NCBI RefSeq assembly: GCF_003286415.2
Contig: NZ_CP043450.1
Coordinates: 682,001-746,000, forward strand
DNA length: 64,000 nucleotides
Direction of reading: 5' to 3'
DNA from: Mucilaginibacter rubeus
GTDB lineage: Bacteria > Bacteroidota > Bacteroidia > Sphingobacteriales > Sphingobacteriaceae
The notes beneath the pieces are model-generated. The model worked only from the letters and a program-made list of their open reading frames with translations, searched no databases and was not told the DNA's origin. Shown here piece by piece: positions 25,643-35,090 of this stretch (the first letter of the stretch is position 1; every line of letters begins with the position of its first letter). A program made the translations under genes and the position numbers.

Positions 25643-26083
25643 ATGAAAAATACCCTTCAAATAGCACAACTTTATCTCCGCTTTGCTCTGGCTATTGGGT
25701 TCTTATTACCCGTGGCCGACCGTTTAGGTTTTTTAGGCCCTGCAGGACAAAATCAGGTAAGCTGGGGTAGTTGGGACAATTTTGTGGTTTATACCAATAC
25801 GCTTATGCCATATCTGGGCCGATGGATGGCAGGCGTTATGGGTTTTTTAGCAACCGTGGCCGAAGTTTCTATAGCCATTATGTTTATTGTAGGTTTTAAG
25901 ATCCGTACAGCAGCGTATACAAGCTTTGCCCTTACGCTCACTTTTGCCCTATGCATGACCGTGTTTTCGGGAATCAAGGCCCCTTTTACTTATTCGGTTT
26001 GGGCCGATAGCGCGGGTAGTTTATTACTGGCCAGTATAGCCACTTATCGCTGGAGTATCGATTTTATATACGATGAGGCCTAA
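25643..26083 (+). CDS. DoxX-like four-helix membrane protein
   Basis: A 146-residue inner-membrane protein with four hydrophobic segments: LYLRFALAIGFLLPVADRLG near the N-terminus, then AGVMGFLATVAEVSIAIMFIVG, AYTSFALTLTFALCM and SAGSLLLASIATYRW. The RFALAIGFL and helix-2 E residue pattern is that of DoxX/DoxD relatives. Its function is unknown; relatives are linked to redox and quinone-dependent processes. I prefer the ATG at 25643 to a GTG six codons upstream. It converges with the monooxygenase gene. Confidence 0.75.
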   Translation: MKNTLQIAQLYLRFALAIGFLLPVADRLGFLGPAGQNQVSWGSWDNFVVYTNTLMPYLGRWMAGVMGFLATVAEVSIAIMFIVGFKIRTAAYTSFALTLTFALCMTVFSGIKAPFTYSVWADSAGSLLLASIATYRWSIDFIYDEA

Positions 26084-26107
26084 CGCCGGTTAACTCTTCG
26101 GGGCAGA

Positions 26108-27655
26108 TCAGTTACCTTTGAATGTATCAAAATAACCGCTTATTAAAGCCGGACTAATTTCATCGCTAAGCAGGCCTATGTAATTATCAGGTCTTACTAA
26201 AAGATATAAACTGGTTTTTACGCCGAGTTTTTGCCACCCTTCATTAATGGGTAAATTAACTATTTTGATATAGGGTAATAAATGATCTGGCATTTGGCCG
26301 CCATCTAGGTTAGTACCAATACACAGCAGGTGAAATTTTGCTTCGGTGAGTAAATGATAAATGCTTTGCGGTTGGCCATCAATCTCCGTTATAACATAGG
26401 GGCATCTGTCGCCGGCGCTAAACTTCAGGTTTTGCTTGATAAATTGCCGCGATAAGGGGCTATTTTTGTACGAATACCAAATTTGAGAAAGTACCCTGAA
26501 CATACGCCGGGTTATCCGTTTTTTTGATAACACCATTCGTAAAACGAGGGGCATAAGGTAGGTACGCACCAGGTATATAAGCCAATTACGCCCTGTCATA
26601 AACGCAAAGATGCTATCCGTAAACTTCAGGAGCCATTGGGCAAAAGGATATCGCTCGGTATGGTAGGTGTCGGTTAACTTTTCGCCGGCAACACCTTGCA
26701 GTACCAGAGCCAATTTCCAGGCCAGGTTATGCGCATCCTGCAGGCCTGTGTTCATGCCCTGCCCACCTGCCGGGCTATGAATGTGCGCGGCATCGCCCAA
26801 TAAAAAACAACGGTTTATCCTGAAACTGTCAACACAACGATGGTGTAGCTTATAAACCGAAAACCAGTTTAACTTGTTGATGTTAAGCGGTAGCTTTATG
26901 TTTTCGGCAATCACGTCTTTTAAATCATCAAAGCTAACATCATCAACACCCGCAAAACTTTCGGGCAAGGTGCCCAGTATACGGTAATTGTTATCACCAT
27001 ACATTGGGAAAAAAGCGCAAAAATTGGAGCGGGATAAGGATGCGATCAACTTGTTTAACGGTTGCTGCCAGTTGAGCTGTACATCGGCAACAAAAAATTT
27101 GTTTTGATAGGTGCCACCTGCGAAATCCAATGCAAGGTGTTGCCTGACTACGCTGGAGGCACCATCGCAAGCCAAAAGGTATGAGGCTTTGACCACTATT
27201 TTTCTGAACGGATCACTTTTATCGTAAATGTTGGCAAAAACCAGGTCTTCGTTTTGTTCAAAACTTATTAGGCTGGTTCGCCATAAAACATCGTGGCCTG
27301 TTGCTTTAAGCTGTTCATAAAGCAGTTCTTCGTTTTTAAATTGTTCAAAAGCCTGTACGTTTGGGAAATCGGTAAGTCCGTAACCTGCTTCGGCGGTTTG
27401 GAGTGTGGCTTTTTCCCGGCCTTTCATGTAAATAGCAAATTTGCTGATCACATTTCCCTGCTCCTGAACCTTATCAACAATACCCATTTGCTGGTAAATT
27501 TCCATGCTGCGGGCAGTAACCAGCATCGCCCGCGACTCGTGAGTAGGCGCGGGTTTGGTATCAATAATAATAAAATCAATATTGAAGCGCGCCAGTTGGC
27601 AGGCAGCCATTAAGCCGGTTGGTCCGGCGCCGATAATAATTACCTGTGTATGCAC
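26108..27655 (-). CDS. FAD-dependent aromatic-ring monooxygenase
   Basis: The 515-residue protein is a class A flavoprotein hydroxylase. It has the FAD motif IIIGAGPTGLMAACQLA at the N-terminus, the RSMEIYQQMGI helix, a DG-type motif in LLACDGASSVVRQHL and the second FAD motif LLGDAAHIHSPAGGQGMNTGLQDA. The C-terminal part (about 415-510) looks like the thioredoxin-like domain of phenol and pentachlorophenol hydroxylase relatives. It probably hydroxylates an aromatic or polyketide-like compound with NAD(P)H. It follows a small gene and an AraC regulator in the same direction, which may form an inducible unit. Confidence 0.9.
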   Translation of the reverse strand: MHTQVIIIGAGPTGLMAACQLARFNIDFIIIDTKPAPTHESRAMLVTARSMEIYQQMGIVDKVQEQGNVISKFAIYMKGREKATLQTAEAGYGLTDFPNVQAFEQFKNEELLYEQLKATGHDVLWRTSLISFEQNEDLVFANIYDKSDPFRKIVVKASYLLACDGASSVVRQHLALDFAGGTYQNKFFVADVQLNWQQPLNKLIASLSRSNFCAFFPMYGDNNYRILGTLPESFAGVDDVSFDDLKDVIAENIKLPLNINKLNWFSVYKLHHRCVDSFRINRCFLLGDAAHIHSPAGGQGMNTGLQDAHNLAWKLALVLQGVAGEKLTDTYHTERYPFAQWLLKFTDSIFAFMTGRNWLIYLVRTYLMPLVLRMVLSKKRITRRMFRVLSQIWYSYKNSPLSRQFIKQNLKFSAGDRCPYVITEIDGQPQSIYHLLTEAKFHLLCIGTNLDGGQMPDHLLPYIKIVNLPINEGWQKLGVKTSLYLLVRPDNYIGLLSDEISPALISGYFDTFKGN

Positions 27656-27715
27656 AATTTGTTACCAGGCTTAAAAATAGATATTCTCAATTTGCAGCAG
27701 AAAGATATTGTACTT

Positions 27716-27955
27716 TTATCTCCAATAATTGTTAGCTGCCGCTATCGTAGCAAATTCGGTTGCCACAGTTTGACCAACGGCTATAAGCATAGCGGCATCT
27801 TCGGCGTATACACCACGGAGCCTTCCACGAATTTCATCATCTGGCTGGGTTACTTTGATAATAAGGCGGGCCATTTTAATGGCGAGCTCGCGCCCTTCCT
27901 GTGGTGTTGCAGTTATTAAGGAATTGCCCGGGATTAGTTGTACTGATTCTGACAT
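27716..27955 (-). CDS. Small conserved-looking protein of unknown function
   Basis: A 79-residue protein with no recognised family, no membrane segment and no signal. It is rich in small and acidic residues (TPQEGRELAIKMARLIIKV, then AEDAAMLIAVGQTVATEF) and probably all-helical. It lies between the AraC regulator and the FAD monooxygenase with gaps of 39 and 60 bases, all on the minus strand. It could be a partner or carrier for the monooxygenase, but I have no direct evidence. Confidence 0.6.
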   Translation of the reverse strand: MSESVQLIPGNSLITATPQEGRELAIKMARLIIKVTQPDDEIRGRLRGVYAEDAAMLIAVGQTVATEFATIAAANNYWR

Positions 27956-27994
27956 GACGTTGATTGATTGATTAAATAATTAAAAGGTTTATCG

Positions 27995-28867
27995 CTAAAA
28001 AACAGGTTGCAATACTGTACCCCTTTTTTTGAAATCAGAAAAGCTGACCCCTGTGGCGTTTTTGAAAAACTTACTAAAGTGTGCCATGTCGCAAAAGCCC
28101 AGGTCATAAGCTATTTTTTTCATACAGTTATCCGGATGTATGGCCTGACGTTTGGCTTCTACAGCTACGCGTTGCCTGATATGATATCCGGCCGGCTGGC
28201 CTGTTAATTTTTTCACCACTTCGTTAAGGTAATTAGGAGTTACCGATAGTTTTTCAGCATAATCGGCAACCATTTTATATTCCCTGAAGTTTTTATCAAG
28301 CAGGGCCATGAAATTTTGCAGGATAGCGGTATTTCGCGATTGCTTTGGTGCCTGCTCTATTGACTCCAACTGACGGGAAAGATAGATCAGGAAGATCTTG
28401 AAATAGCGTTTTAATATTTCGGAGCGGTAAAGATTATGCCTGCTATATTCTTTCATCATTATTTCGGTGATATCACACATGTCATCGGCCAGCTCATTGT
28501 CAATAGCAATGTTATTGGTTTGGTTAAACATTTGGTAGATAGGATTGTAAATTGGTTCGCGGCTGTAATCCTCCATGTCCAGAAACGAATCGGTGAATGA
28601 TATAACATAGCCTTTCAAGCCATCGCCGAATCTAAGGTCGTGCACCTGTCCGGGTTTTATCAGCAGCAACTGGTTGGTGTGCACCGTTTCTTTTTGTAAA
28701 TTAAGCCTATAGTAACCGGTACCGACCACTATCCATACCAGCATGAAATAATCATTTGGAAGATCGATGCCATTCTCTTTAATCCATTCAATGGTATGGA
28801 TTTTAAAAGGGAGACAACTGGATGTTTTCTCAAAATGGCGTGGTGCAAAATCGTTTAATTGTTTCAT
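27995..28867 (-). CDS. AraC-family transcriptional regulator
   Basis: A 290-residue regulator with an N-terminal cupin-like sensing region (about residues 20-150) and a C-terminal double HTH domain (about 190-285): YAEKLSVTPNYLNEVVKKLTGQ, then IAYDLGFCDMAHFSKFFKNATG. The last segment is the typical AraC signature. It is the first gene of a minus-strand group with a 79-residue protein and an FAD monooxygenase and runs divergently from the sigma-54 activator. The inducer is unknown; an aromatic substrate of the monooxygenase is a reasonable guess. Confidence 0.88.
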   Translation of the reverse strand: MKQLNDFAPRHFEKTSSCLPFKIHTIEWIKENGIDLPNDYFMLVWIVVGTGYYRLNLQKETVHTNQLLLIKPGQVHDLRFGDGLKGYVISFTDSFLDMEDYSREPIYNPIYQMFNQTNNIAIDNELADDMCDITEIMMKEYSRHNLYRSEILKRYFKIFLIYLSRQLESIEQAPKQSRNTAILQNFMALLDKNFREYKMVADYAEKLSVTPNYLNEVVKKLTGQPAGYHIRQRVAVEAKRQAIHPDNCMKKIAYDLGFCDMAHFSKFFKNATGVSFSDFKKRGTVLQPVF

Positions 28868-29067
28868 GGTGGCTTAGTTTAAAGCTTGTAATGCATGTGG
28901 TACTAATCTAATTTCGTGCCGGTATTTATATTTAATTGATAATCAGATTTTTAATTGTTTATTAATGCTGCGTTTGTAACGAAATATCATGATATCCCTG
29001 ATTGGGGAGCGAAATATCGTATCTTTATAATGGTATTTTCAACCCTACCAAGCCTTGTAAGTATCCT

Positions 29068-31212
29068 ATGTTAGCCGAAAGCGAGTTGTTAAAAGGTATT
29101 ATGAAAAAGCAGGAAAGTAATATTGCTTTTTTGTTGTCTGTCGGCAGCGATATGGCGAGGGTAAGGGGGCGCACCGATCTGTTAAATGTTATTAATTCGC
29201 GTTTAAAAATCTTGTTTACCTGCACGCATTGCGGTATTGGTATTGTTAATACAGTAACGGGCGAAACAAGTCCGTTTTTGATCGATCCTGATTCCAAAGC
29301 ATCATATGATACCGGTTATGCGGGACTATTCGATGATTTTGATATCCGTGCTGATAATATCATTAATCAGGTAACCGCCGCGGATGTACCCCTGGTTTTT
29401 AATCTTGAGGCCGAAGAGAAAACAGGTCGCTTACCTGCCATATTCAAGAAAAACCTGCAGTTGGGGATAAAGGAAGTACTCATGGTAGCTTTTAATATCA
29501 ACGCCCACCTTACCGGGGTTTTATCACTTTTTTCGGATGTTGCAAATAGTTTCCCGGATCAGTATTTTGATATTTTAAAAGGTATCAGTAACCAGCTTTC
29601 AATAGCTACAGCTAATATCATTGCTAATGAGCAGATTCTGGAAAGCGAGAAGGAAAAAACTTTCCTGTTATCGGTAAGCCATGATTTTGTGGCCTGCCGC
29701 AATAAGAATGAGTTTTTAGATGTTGTGCATGAAAAAATGGGCGCTCTTTTTCCTTACAGGGAGATGGTGATATCGTTGCTGAACGAAGATGGCAATACAC
29801 ACAGCGCTTATCTATATAACTTAACAGAAGAATCCAGAAACCACCAGGATTATCAAGAAAGGGCTGCCGAAAAGTATATGCTGGAAGACGGCATTTATGA
29901 TATCCTGTTAAATTCGGAGGATCCACTTGTTTATGATCTTGAAGCGTTGCTGCTCCGCGATTTTGTACCTCCTTATATTAACTTTTTTTATGAAAACGGC
30001 TCGCGCGAATTAGTGACGGTGCCTTTGCGTGAAAATGACAGATGCATTGGCGGCGTGTTTATATGGATGGGGCAGAAAAATACCTTTACACCATCGCAGC
30101 TTAATTTGCTCACGGCGTTTTGCTCTCAGATATCAATAGCCGTTGCCAATATACGGGCCTATGAAAAAATTGAAAGTCAGCTAAAGCAAATAGATCAATT
30201 TAAAGCCCAGCTTGAAGAAGAAAAGCTTTACCTGCAGCAGCAGATAGATACTGCCTACAATCATGGCGAAATTATTGGCCAAAATGGTGGGTTAAAGGAT
30301 GTTTTTAACCTGATATCGCGCGTAGCCGTAACGGATAGTACCGTAATGATATTGGGCGAATCGGGTACAGGGAAAGAGTTAATTGCGAGGGCTATTCATA
30401 ACGCATCGCCACGTAAGGATAAAATGCTGGTAAAGGTAAACTGTGCCGCCCTGCCTGCAAGTTTAATTGAAAGTGAACTGTTTGGTCATGAAAAGGGAAG
30501 CTTTACCGGTGCCAACGAGCGTAGGATAGGTAAATTTGAACTTGCACATAACAGTACTATTTTTTTAGATGAGATAGGCGAACTGCCTCCCGACCTGCAG
30601 GTTAAACTGTTAAGGGTGATACAGGAAAAGGAGATAGAGCGTGTTGGCGGGCATCAAACCATTAAAACGGATGTACGCATTATAACGGCCACAAACCGCA
30701 ATTTACTTACCGAGGTTGATAGCGGTGGCTTCCGTATCGATTTGTTTTACCGCCTTAATGTTTTCCCGATAAACCTGCCGCCTTTGAGGGAACGTGCGGA
30801 GGATATTCCGCTGCTTATTACGCATTACATCAATAAGTTTGCACAAAAATTTGGTAAACGGATAGATAAAATTGCTGATAGTGTTTTAAAACAAATGACG
30901 GCCTATTCATGGCCGGGCAATGTACGCGAACTGGAACACCTGATTGAACGCAGTGTACTCATGGCATCAGGAAATACCTTAAAAGAAGTGTTTTTACCCA
31001 AAGCAATTACCGTATCACCGCCTGTTGATAAAGTGCCCGCAACTGAGGTAACATTGCTTGATGAATGCGAGCGCCAACACATTATTCATGTACTTAAGCA
31101 TACAGCAGGCAGGGTTAAAGGGCCGGGTGGGGCTGCCGAAATACTGGGCCTGCCTTCAACCACTTTACACTCACGAATGAAAAAGCTTAAAATCGAAAAA
31201 GCTGATATCTGA
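29068..31212 (+). CDS. Sigma-54-dependent activator with two GAF domains
   Basis: The protein has two GAF-type sensor regions (about residues 15-180 and 190-370), a short coiled linker ([20 protein letters not shown]), an AAA+ domain with Walker A GESGTGKE (about residue 430), the sigma-54 contact loop GSFTGA (about residue 477), Walker [10 protein letters not shown] and an R-finger region, and a Fis-type HTH at the end ([21 protein letters not shown]). The contact loop has Ser in place of Ala of the GAFTGA consensus. The layout resembles FhlA. I prefer the ATG at 29068; a TTG at 29002 would add 22 residues. The signal sensed is unknown. Confidence 0.9.
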   Translation: MLAESELLKGIMKKQESNIAFLLSVGSDMARVRGRTDLLNVINSRLKILFTCTHCGIGIVNTVTGETSPFLIDPDSKASYDTGYAGLFDDFDIRADNIINQVTAADVPLVFNLEAEEKTGRLPAIFKKNLQLGIKEVLMVAFNINAHLTGVLSLFSDVANSFPDQYFDILKGISNQLSIATANIIANEQILESEKEKTFLLSVSHDFVACRNKNEFLDVVHEKMGALFPYREMVISLLNEDGNTHSAYLYNLTEESRNHQDYQERAAEKYMLEDGIYDILLNSEDPLVYDLEALLLRDFVPPYINFFYENGSRELVTVPLRENDRCIGGVFIWMGQKNTFTPSQLNLLTAFCSQISIAVANIRAYEKIESQLKQIDQFKAQLEEEKLYLQQQIDTAYNHGEIIGQNGGLKDVFNLISRVAVTDSTVMILGESGTGKELIARAIHNASPRKDKMLVKVNCAALPASLIESELFGHEKGSFTGANERRIGKFELAHNSTIFLDEIGELPPDLQVKLLRVIQEKEIERVGGHQTIKTDVRIITATNRNLLTEVDSGGFRIDLFYRLNVFPINLPPLRERAEDIPLLITHYINKFAQKFGKRIDKIADSVLKQMTAYSWPGNVRELEHLIERSVLMASGNTLKEVFLPKAITVSPPVDKVPATEVTLLDECERQHIIHVLKHTAGRVKGPGGAAEILGLPSTTLHSRMKKLKIEKADI

Positions 31213-31430
31213 TATTCTGATTTTTAATGATATAAATTAATACGCTGTTTAGTTGTACAGATGGCGGAACAATATGTAATTTATACATCAAAATCCCTGA
31301 TTAATACATCGGTGGGCTTTAGTTAGCATATTATTTTTATAAGTTGAATTTGAGTGCAGATTTATGTGAATAATGCACGCTTTTCAAGCAGGATCTGTTT
31401 GGTTTAGGCTGGTCATAAAAATAATATCAA

Positions 31431-32375
31431 GTGAATATCAATATAAGCTCGCCCCGGTTTTATTGTAAGCTGATACTTACAAGTTTGTTGCTTTTGATAT
31501 CCACAAACTCACCGGCGCAGTATTCCGGACGTCTCAACGCGCTATGGGTAAACAGTGCCCCGCACGTTATTAAGTGGGATACTATAACTATAAGCATTGT
31601 TGCCATGATTATCATTTTGATCATAGCTTATATGGGGTACAGGCAAAGGCAATTCAGCAACAATCAGTTGCAACTGAAACAGAATGAAATTAATGTACAA
31701 AATCAGGCATTACAACATTTAATTGCTGATAACGACCGGTTGCTGGACGAAAAGGACTGGTTATTACAGGAAGTGCATCACCGGGTTAAAAATAACCTGC
31801 AAATAGTGATGAGCCTGCTCAATACACAATCAGCATTTTTGAAGAATAACGCGGCGCTTGCCGCCATCCGCGAAAGCCAGAACCGGGTACAGGCTATAGC
31901 GCTCATCCATCAAAAGCTATACAGTAGTTCAAATGTAGCGTATATCGATATAGCGGTTTATATCAACGAACTGGTTAATTATCTTGCAGATAGTTATAAC
32001 GCACATGATCGCGGTATCAGGTTTGAGCAGCAGATCGAACCCGCAAAAATGGACGTTACCCAGGCTATACCTATTGGCTTGATGCTCAATGAAGCTATAA
32101 CCAATTCCATTAAGTATGCTTTTCCGAACAGGCGCGGGTTTATAAACATCTCTCTCGGTACAATTGATGATAATAACATGATGCTTAATATAGCCGATGA
32201 TGGGATAGGCCTTCCTGAAGATTTTGATATTAAAGATGCTTCATCGTTAGGTATGGAAATGATGAAGGCGCTGAGTAAGCAGCTCGACGGAAATTTAAAA
32301 ATAGAAGACAACGATGGCGTAGTGATCACGTTTGTTTTCCCGGCCGAAAAGAAATTCGGGAACATCGACGCTTAA
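31431..32375 (+). CDS. Membrane histidine kinase of the HisKA_2 type
   Basis: A 314-residue sensor kinase with an N-terminal signal-like helix (about 14-30), a membrane span (about 47-67), a short coiled coil and a kinase core. The phosphoacceptor is in LLQEVHHRVKNNLQIVMSLL (His about residue 116), the HisKA_2 signature, followed by HATPase motifs NEAITNSIKYAF (N box) and IADDGIGLPED. Between the membrane span and the kinase there is no evident sensor domain. The GTG start is the first usable one. No response regulator adjoins, though a sigma-54 activator precedes it by 218 bases. Confidence 0.85.
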   Translation: MNINISSPRFYCKLILTSLLLLISTNSPAQYSGRLNALWVNSAPHVIKWDTITISIVAMIIILIIAYMGYRQRQFSNNQLQLKQNEINVQNQALQHLIADNDRLLDEKDWLLQEVHHRVKNNLQIVMSLLNTQSAFLKNNAALAAIRESQNRVQAIALIHQKLYSSSNVAYIDIAVYINELVNYLADSYNAHDRGIRFEQQIEPAKMDVTQAIPIGLMLNEAITNSIKYAFPNRRGFINISLGTIDDNNMMLNIADDGIGLPEDFDIKDASSLGMEMMKALSKQLDGNLKIEDNDGVVITFVFPAEKKFGNIDA

Positions 32376-32552
32376 AACTATCGCGTGTAATATCAACACT
32401 TAATCGCCTTAGGCTATACGTAATTTGTACTACTGAAACCATAATTAGTACATTGATTTAGGACAACTCCAGCCCGAACTTTACATTGTTAAATCAACAG
32501 TTAATAATTAATCATTGGTTAAGCTGTTTTTGATAACCTGTAATGTTCGCCT

Positions 32553-32966
32553 ATGAAAAAGTTTATTTGCTTCGTGGTAACCTTCCTTGTAAGTGTACTC
32601 ATGTTTATGGTAACGGGTTTGTTTATTAAACTTAGTACAGGTATAATGGAACCTTTAGTTCCTGCCGAACTTTTCATCGTGGCATTGTACGCTATCTGCG
32701 CCTTAAAATTCGCTTTACTAATCATTATGCTTGTACCCGATAAGCCTGTGCTTAAGCAAATGAGTATCGGTTTTATTTTGGCCGACGTGGCGTTACTACT
32801 GTTTAACAACAATTCCAACGTAACCACAGGCATTCCTGTATCGCTTGTTTTAGCGCAAGCATCACTTCTGCTATTCTACATGACTTTACAAGGCCGCCTA
32901 TGGCTTTATAAAAGCAATACAATAAGTAATACCATCGAAAATGAACTGATAGCTTCACCTATTTAA
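32553..32966 (+). CDS. Four-helix membrane protein of unknown function
   Basis: The 137-residue protein has four likely membrane helices (about residues 4-26, 38-60, 71-88, 93-112) and a polar C-terminal tail. I recognise no family. It is followed after eight bases by a 110-residue soluble protein gene, then by a histidine kinase gene, so these three may be cotranscribed. Its nearest clue to function is this kinase context. Confidence 0.65.
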   Translation: MKKFICFVVTFLVSVLMFMVTGLFIKLSTGIMEPLVPAELFIVALYAICALKFALLIIMLVPDKPVLKQMSIGFILADVALLLFNNNSNVTTGIPVSLVLAQASLLLFYMTLQGRLWLYKSNTISNTIENELIASPI

Positions 32967-32974
32967 TTGATGAT

Positions 32975-33307
32975 ATGCGTTACGATGATGAACAATTGGT
33001 AAATCTCATTATTGATCTGCAGGAGCGGGGCTTTAGTCACGATTTTGTTATCGAGAATGAGCACATCAGGTGCCTTCAATATAACGAGCTGATCTCGCCC
33101 GATGATTTTGAGATTCTGGAAACCTATCATCGCAGGGCCTCAAACGCAAATGATAACTGCAGTTTGGTGTATGCTATCAGGTTAACTAACTATGATATGA
33201 AGGGCATTTTGATGAGCGATTACCGATCGTACATTAAAGGGATGTCGTTACGGTTGTGGTCAAAATTTAATAATGTAATCAGGTTAAATCTATCAGTAAT
33301 AAAATAA
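32975..33307 (+). CDS. Small protein resembling a Bacteroidota family mislabelled as PRPP synthetase
   Basis: This 110-residue soluble protein has the pattern LVNLIIDLQERGFSHDFVI, then ISPDDFEILETYHRR, NDNCSLVYAIRL and KGILMSDYRSYI. I recall this layout (a DF motif, F-x-I-x-E-x-x-R, D-N-x-x-x-x-Y-A-I and a C-terminal K-G-x-L) from short Bacteroidota proteins sometimes annotated as phosphoribosylpyrophosphate synthetase. No PRPP synthetase motif is present, so no enzymatic role should be given. The genes on either side are a membrane protein and a histidine kinase. Confidence 0.65.
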   Translation: MRYDDEQLVNLIIDLQERGFSHDFVIENEHIRCLQYNELISPDDFEILETYHRRASNANDNCSLVYAIRLTNYDMKGILMSDYRSYIKGMSLRLWSKFNNVIRLNLSVIK

Positions 33308-33329
33308 AAGATAAGAAAAACATATCCAC

Positions 33330-34448
33330 ATGAACAGGGAAATCAAAAATATGGAAAACCGGACGGGTGTAATACCTGACCAAACCATAGGAGGGGCTTA
33401 CGTTGGCAACTGGAAAATTCAACTCAAATCAAACAAGGTATCCTTTTGCCCGCGGATGCGCAAGATCCTTGAACTATCAAAAGGATATGACGAACATATT
33501 GATGAGCTTTTTGAACTGATAAAACCCGGACAACTGAGCGGACTGATCCACGAGTTTAAGGTAGCCTGCTTTAATGGAACCAAATTTGAAAAACAAGTGC
33601 AAATAGTGACCCCGTATGGTACCGAAAAATGGGTACAGCTTTCGGGGGTATTATACTCACGCAGGTGGGGCACCGCCGAACAAATGATTGGCACCATTGA
33701 AGATGTAACTCAAAAAGTTAATGAAGAGTGCCTGAGCATGGCCATTGTAAACCACGAATTGCGTGCACCTTTAACTATTATTAAACTCAATACTCAGTTT
33801 CTGATCAATCACCTTGCGCACAATATCAATAAACAACCCGTAAAGCTGCTGAACATGGTTGATCAGCATATTAATGGGATGACAAAACTGATTGACGAGT
33901 ACCTGTCGCCCTCAACCAGTGATGATCGGTCGGCACAGCTCAATTTTAGTTTGTTTGATATTAATGATCTGGTTGATACCGTACTTGGCGAAATGAAGAT
34001 CCTGTATCCCGGTCATCGTTTTTGTAAATACCCAACAGCCGACAGCATTTTTATCAGAGGGGATAAATACAAGATTACCCAGGTACTCATCAATTATTTA
34101 ACAAACGCGGCTAAATTTTCGCCGCCATGTTCGCACATCAACGTCAATATCGATCGTAATGAGAACGATGTTGAAGTATCCATTCACGATCAGGGTGTAG
34201 GCATTAATGAAGAGAATGGCCAGGTATTGTTCCAGAAATTTTACCAGTGCAATCAAAAATCGGTAAGGCAAAAAAACAGTAAGGGCCTGGGTTTATATAT
34301 TGTGAAAAACATTATTCAAAAACACGGCGGTACGGTAAAGGCCGAGAACGGAAAAAACGGAGGTGCTGTGTTCTCTTTTAGCCTGCCGCTTAGTCAGCAA
34401 AGTAAATTTAATACTACCGGGCAGGAGGCCCTGAAATTGATGGCTTAA
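33330..34448 (+). CDS. PAS-domain sensor histidine kinase
   Basis: A 372-residue cytosolic kinase. The N-terminal part (about residues 20-130) looks like a PAS/PAC unit (GNWKIQLKSNKVSFCPRMRKIL, then GTEKWVQLSGVLYSRRWG and MIGTIEDVTQKV). The HisKA domain has AIVNHELRAPLTIIKLNTQFL with the phosphoacceptor His, and the ATPase domain shows LINYLTNAAKFSPP, DQGVGINE and GLGLYIVKNIIQKHGG. No membrane span is seen. It precedes the Rrf2-type regulator by 85 bases, but a palindrome in that gap suggests a separate promoter there. The cognate regulator is not in the vicinity. Confidence 0.88.
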   Translation: MNREIKNMENRTGVIPDQTIGGAYVGNWKIQLKSNKVSFCPRMRKILELSKGYDEHIDELFELIKPGQLSGLIHEFKVACFNGTKFEKQVQIVTPYGTEKWVQLSGVLYSRRWGTAEQMIGTIEDVTQKVNEECLSMAIVNHELRAPLTIIKLNTQFLINHLAHNINKQPVKLLNMVDQHINGMTKLIDEYLSPSTSDDRSAQLNFSLFDINDLVDTVLGEMKILYPGHRFCKYPTADSIFIRGDKYKITQVLINYLTNAAKFSPPCSHINVNIDRNENDVEVSIHDQGVGINEENGQVLFQKFYQCNQKSVRQKNSKGLGLYIVKNIIQKHGGTVKAENGKNGGAVFSFSLPLSQQSKFNTTGQEALKLMA

Positions 34449-34472
34449 ACAGTCATGTTTAAGTAAGGAAAT

Positions 34473-34498
34473 AATAAAAGATAAAAATGTCTTTTATT
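34473..34498 (+). promoter_or_regulatory. Palindrome upstream of the Rrf2-type regulator, candidate operator
   Basis: AATAAAAGA (34473-34481) and TCTTTTATT (34490-34498) are perfect inverted arms with an 8-base spacer. A related sequence, TTAAAAGATAAAAAGGTATTA, lies about 20 bases before the oxidase gene start (near 35058-35078). Both may be sites of the Rrf2-type protein, but A-rich leaders are common in this group, so the match is only suggestive. Confidence 0.4.
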
Positions 34499-34513
34499 GT
34501 TGATTGAAATAAC

Positions 34514-34521
34514 TACTTTTG
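34514..34521 (+). promoter_or_regulatory. Candidate -7 box of the Rrf2-type regulator gene
   Basis: TACTTTTG fits TAnnTTTG and lies 13 bases before the ATG at 34534. The palindrome 34473-34498 covers the region where the -33 box and polymerase would bind. Confidence 0.45.
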
Positions 34522-34533
34522 CTTTATAAAGCA

Positions 34534-34971
34534 ATGGGAATATTTTCAAAAACATGTGAGTATGCGGTAAGGGCAGTATTTTTTATAGCCCAGCAAACCG
34601 CCGATGGCAGTAGGGTAGGTATAAAGGAAATAGCTGTAAATATTGATTCTCCCGAGCATTTCCTGGCCAAGATCCTTCAGGATCTGAGCAAAAGAGGCAT
34701 CATTCAATCGGTAAAGGGGCCTAACGGCGGTTTTTATCTTGATGCGCAAAACCTTTCCCGCCCGCTGTCAGATGTTATAGAAGCGGTTGATGGCGGGGGT
34801 ATATTCAGGGATTGCGGTTTAGGACTGAAAGAATGTTCATCAAAAAATCCCTGCCCTTTGCACCATGATTTTTTAGACGTAAGGAACCGTTTACAAAACA
34901 TGCTTGAATCTATCACCATAGGCCAGTTCAACGAAGATCTGAACCTGGGAATAGTAGTATTAAAAAAATAA
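34534..34971 (+). CDS. Rrf2-family regulator with Fe-S-type cysteines (NsrR/IscR-like)
   Basis: The 145-residue protein is an Rrf2 winged-helix regulator: MGIFSKTCEYAVRAVFFIAQ, then ISPEHFLAKILQDLSKRGIIQSVKGPNGGF-like segments. The cluster region has C94, C101 and C107, with H110 two residues further (C-P-L-H). This resembles the C-C-C-His ligand set of IscR and the three cysteines of NsrR, so it probably carries an Fe-S cluster. It precedes a terminal oxidase, a truncated globin and a flavohemoglobin, which favours an NO- or oxygen-sensing role like NsrR. I start at ATG 34534; a TTG five codons upstream lies in the promoter. Confidence 0.87.
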   Translation: MGIFSKTCEYAVRAVFFIAQQTADGSRVGIKEIAVNIDSPEHFLAKILQDLSKRGIIQSVKGPNGGFYLDAQNLSRPLSDVIEAVDGGGIFRDCGLGLKECSSKNPCPLHHDFLDVRNRLQNMLESITIGQFNEDLNLGIVVLKK

Positions 34972-35090
34972 CCTAACCCGCCCAAAAGGTTACAGGCGAG
35001 GTCAAAATCATTTGAATTTCTTAACTAATGAAATTATAGATGTATTAAAACGATCAATTTAAAAGATAAAAAGGTATTAATATATTTTAT

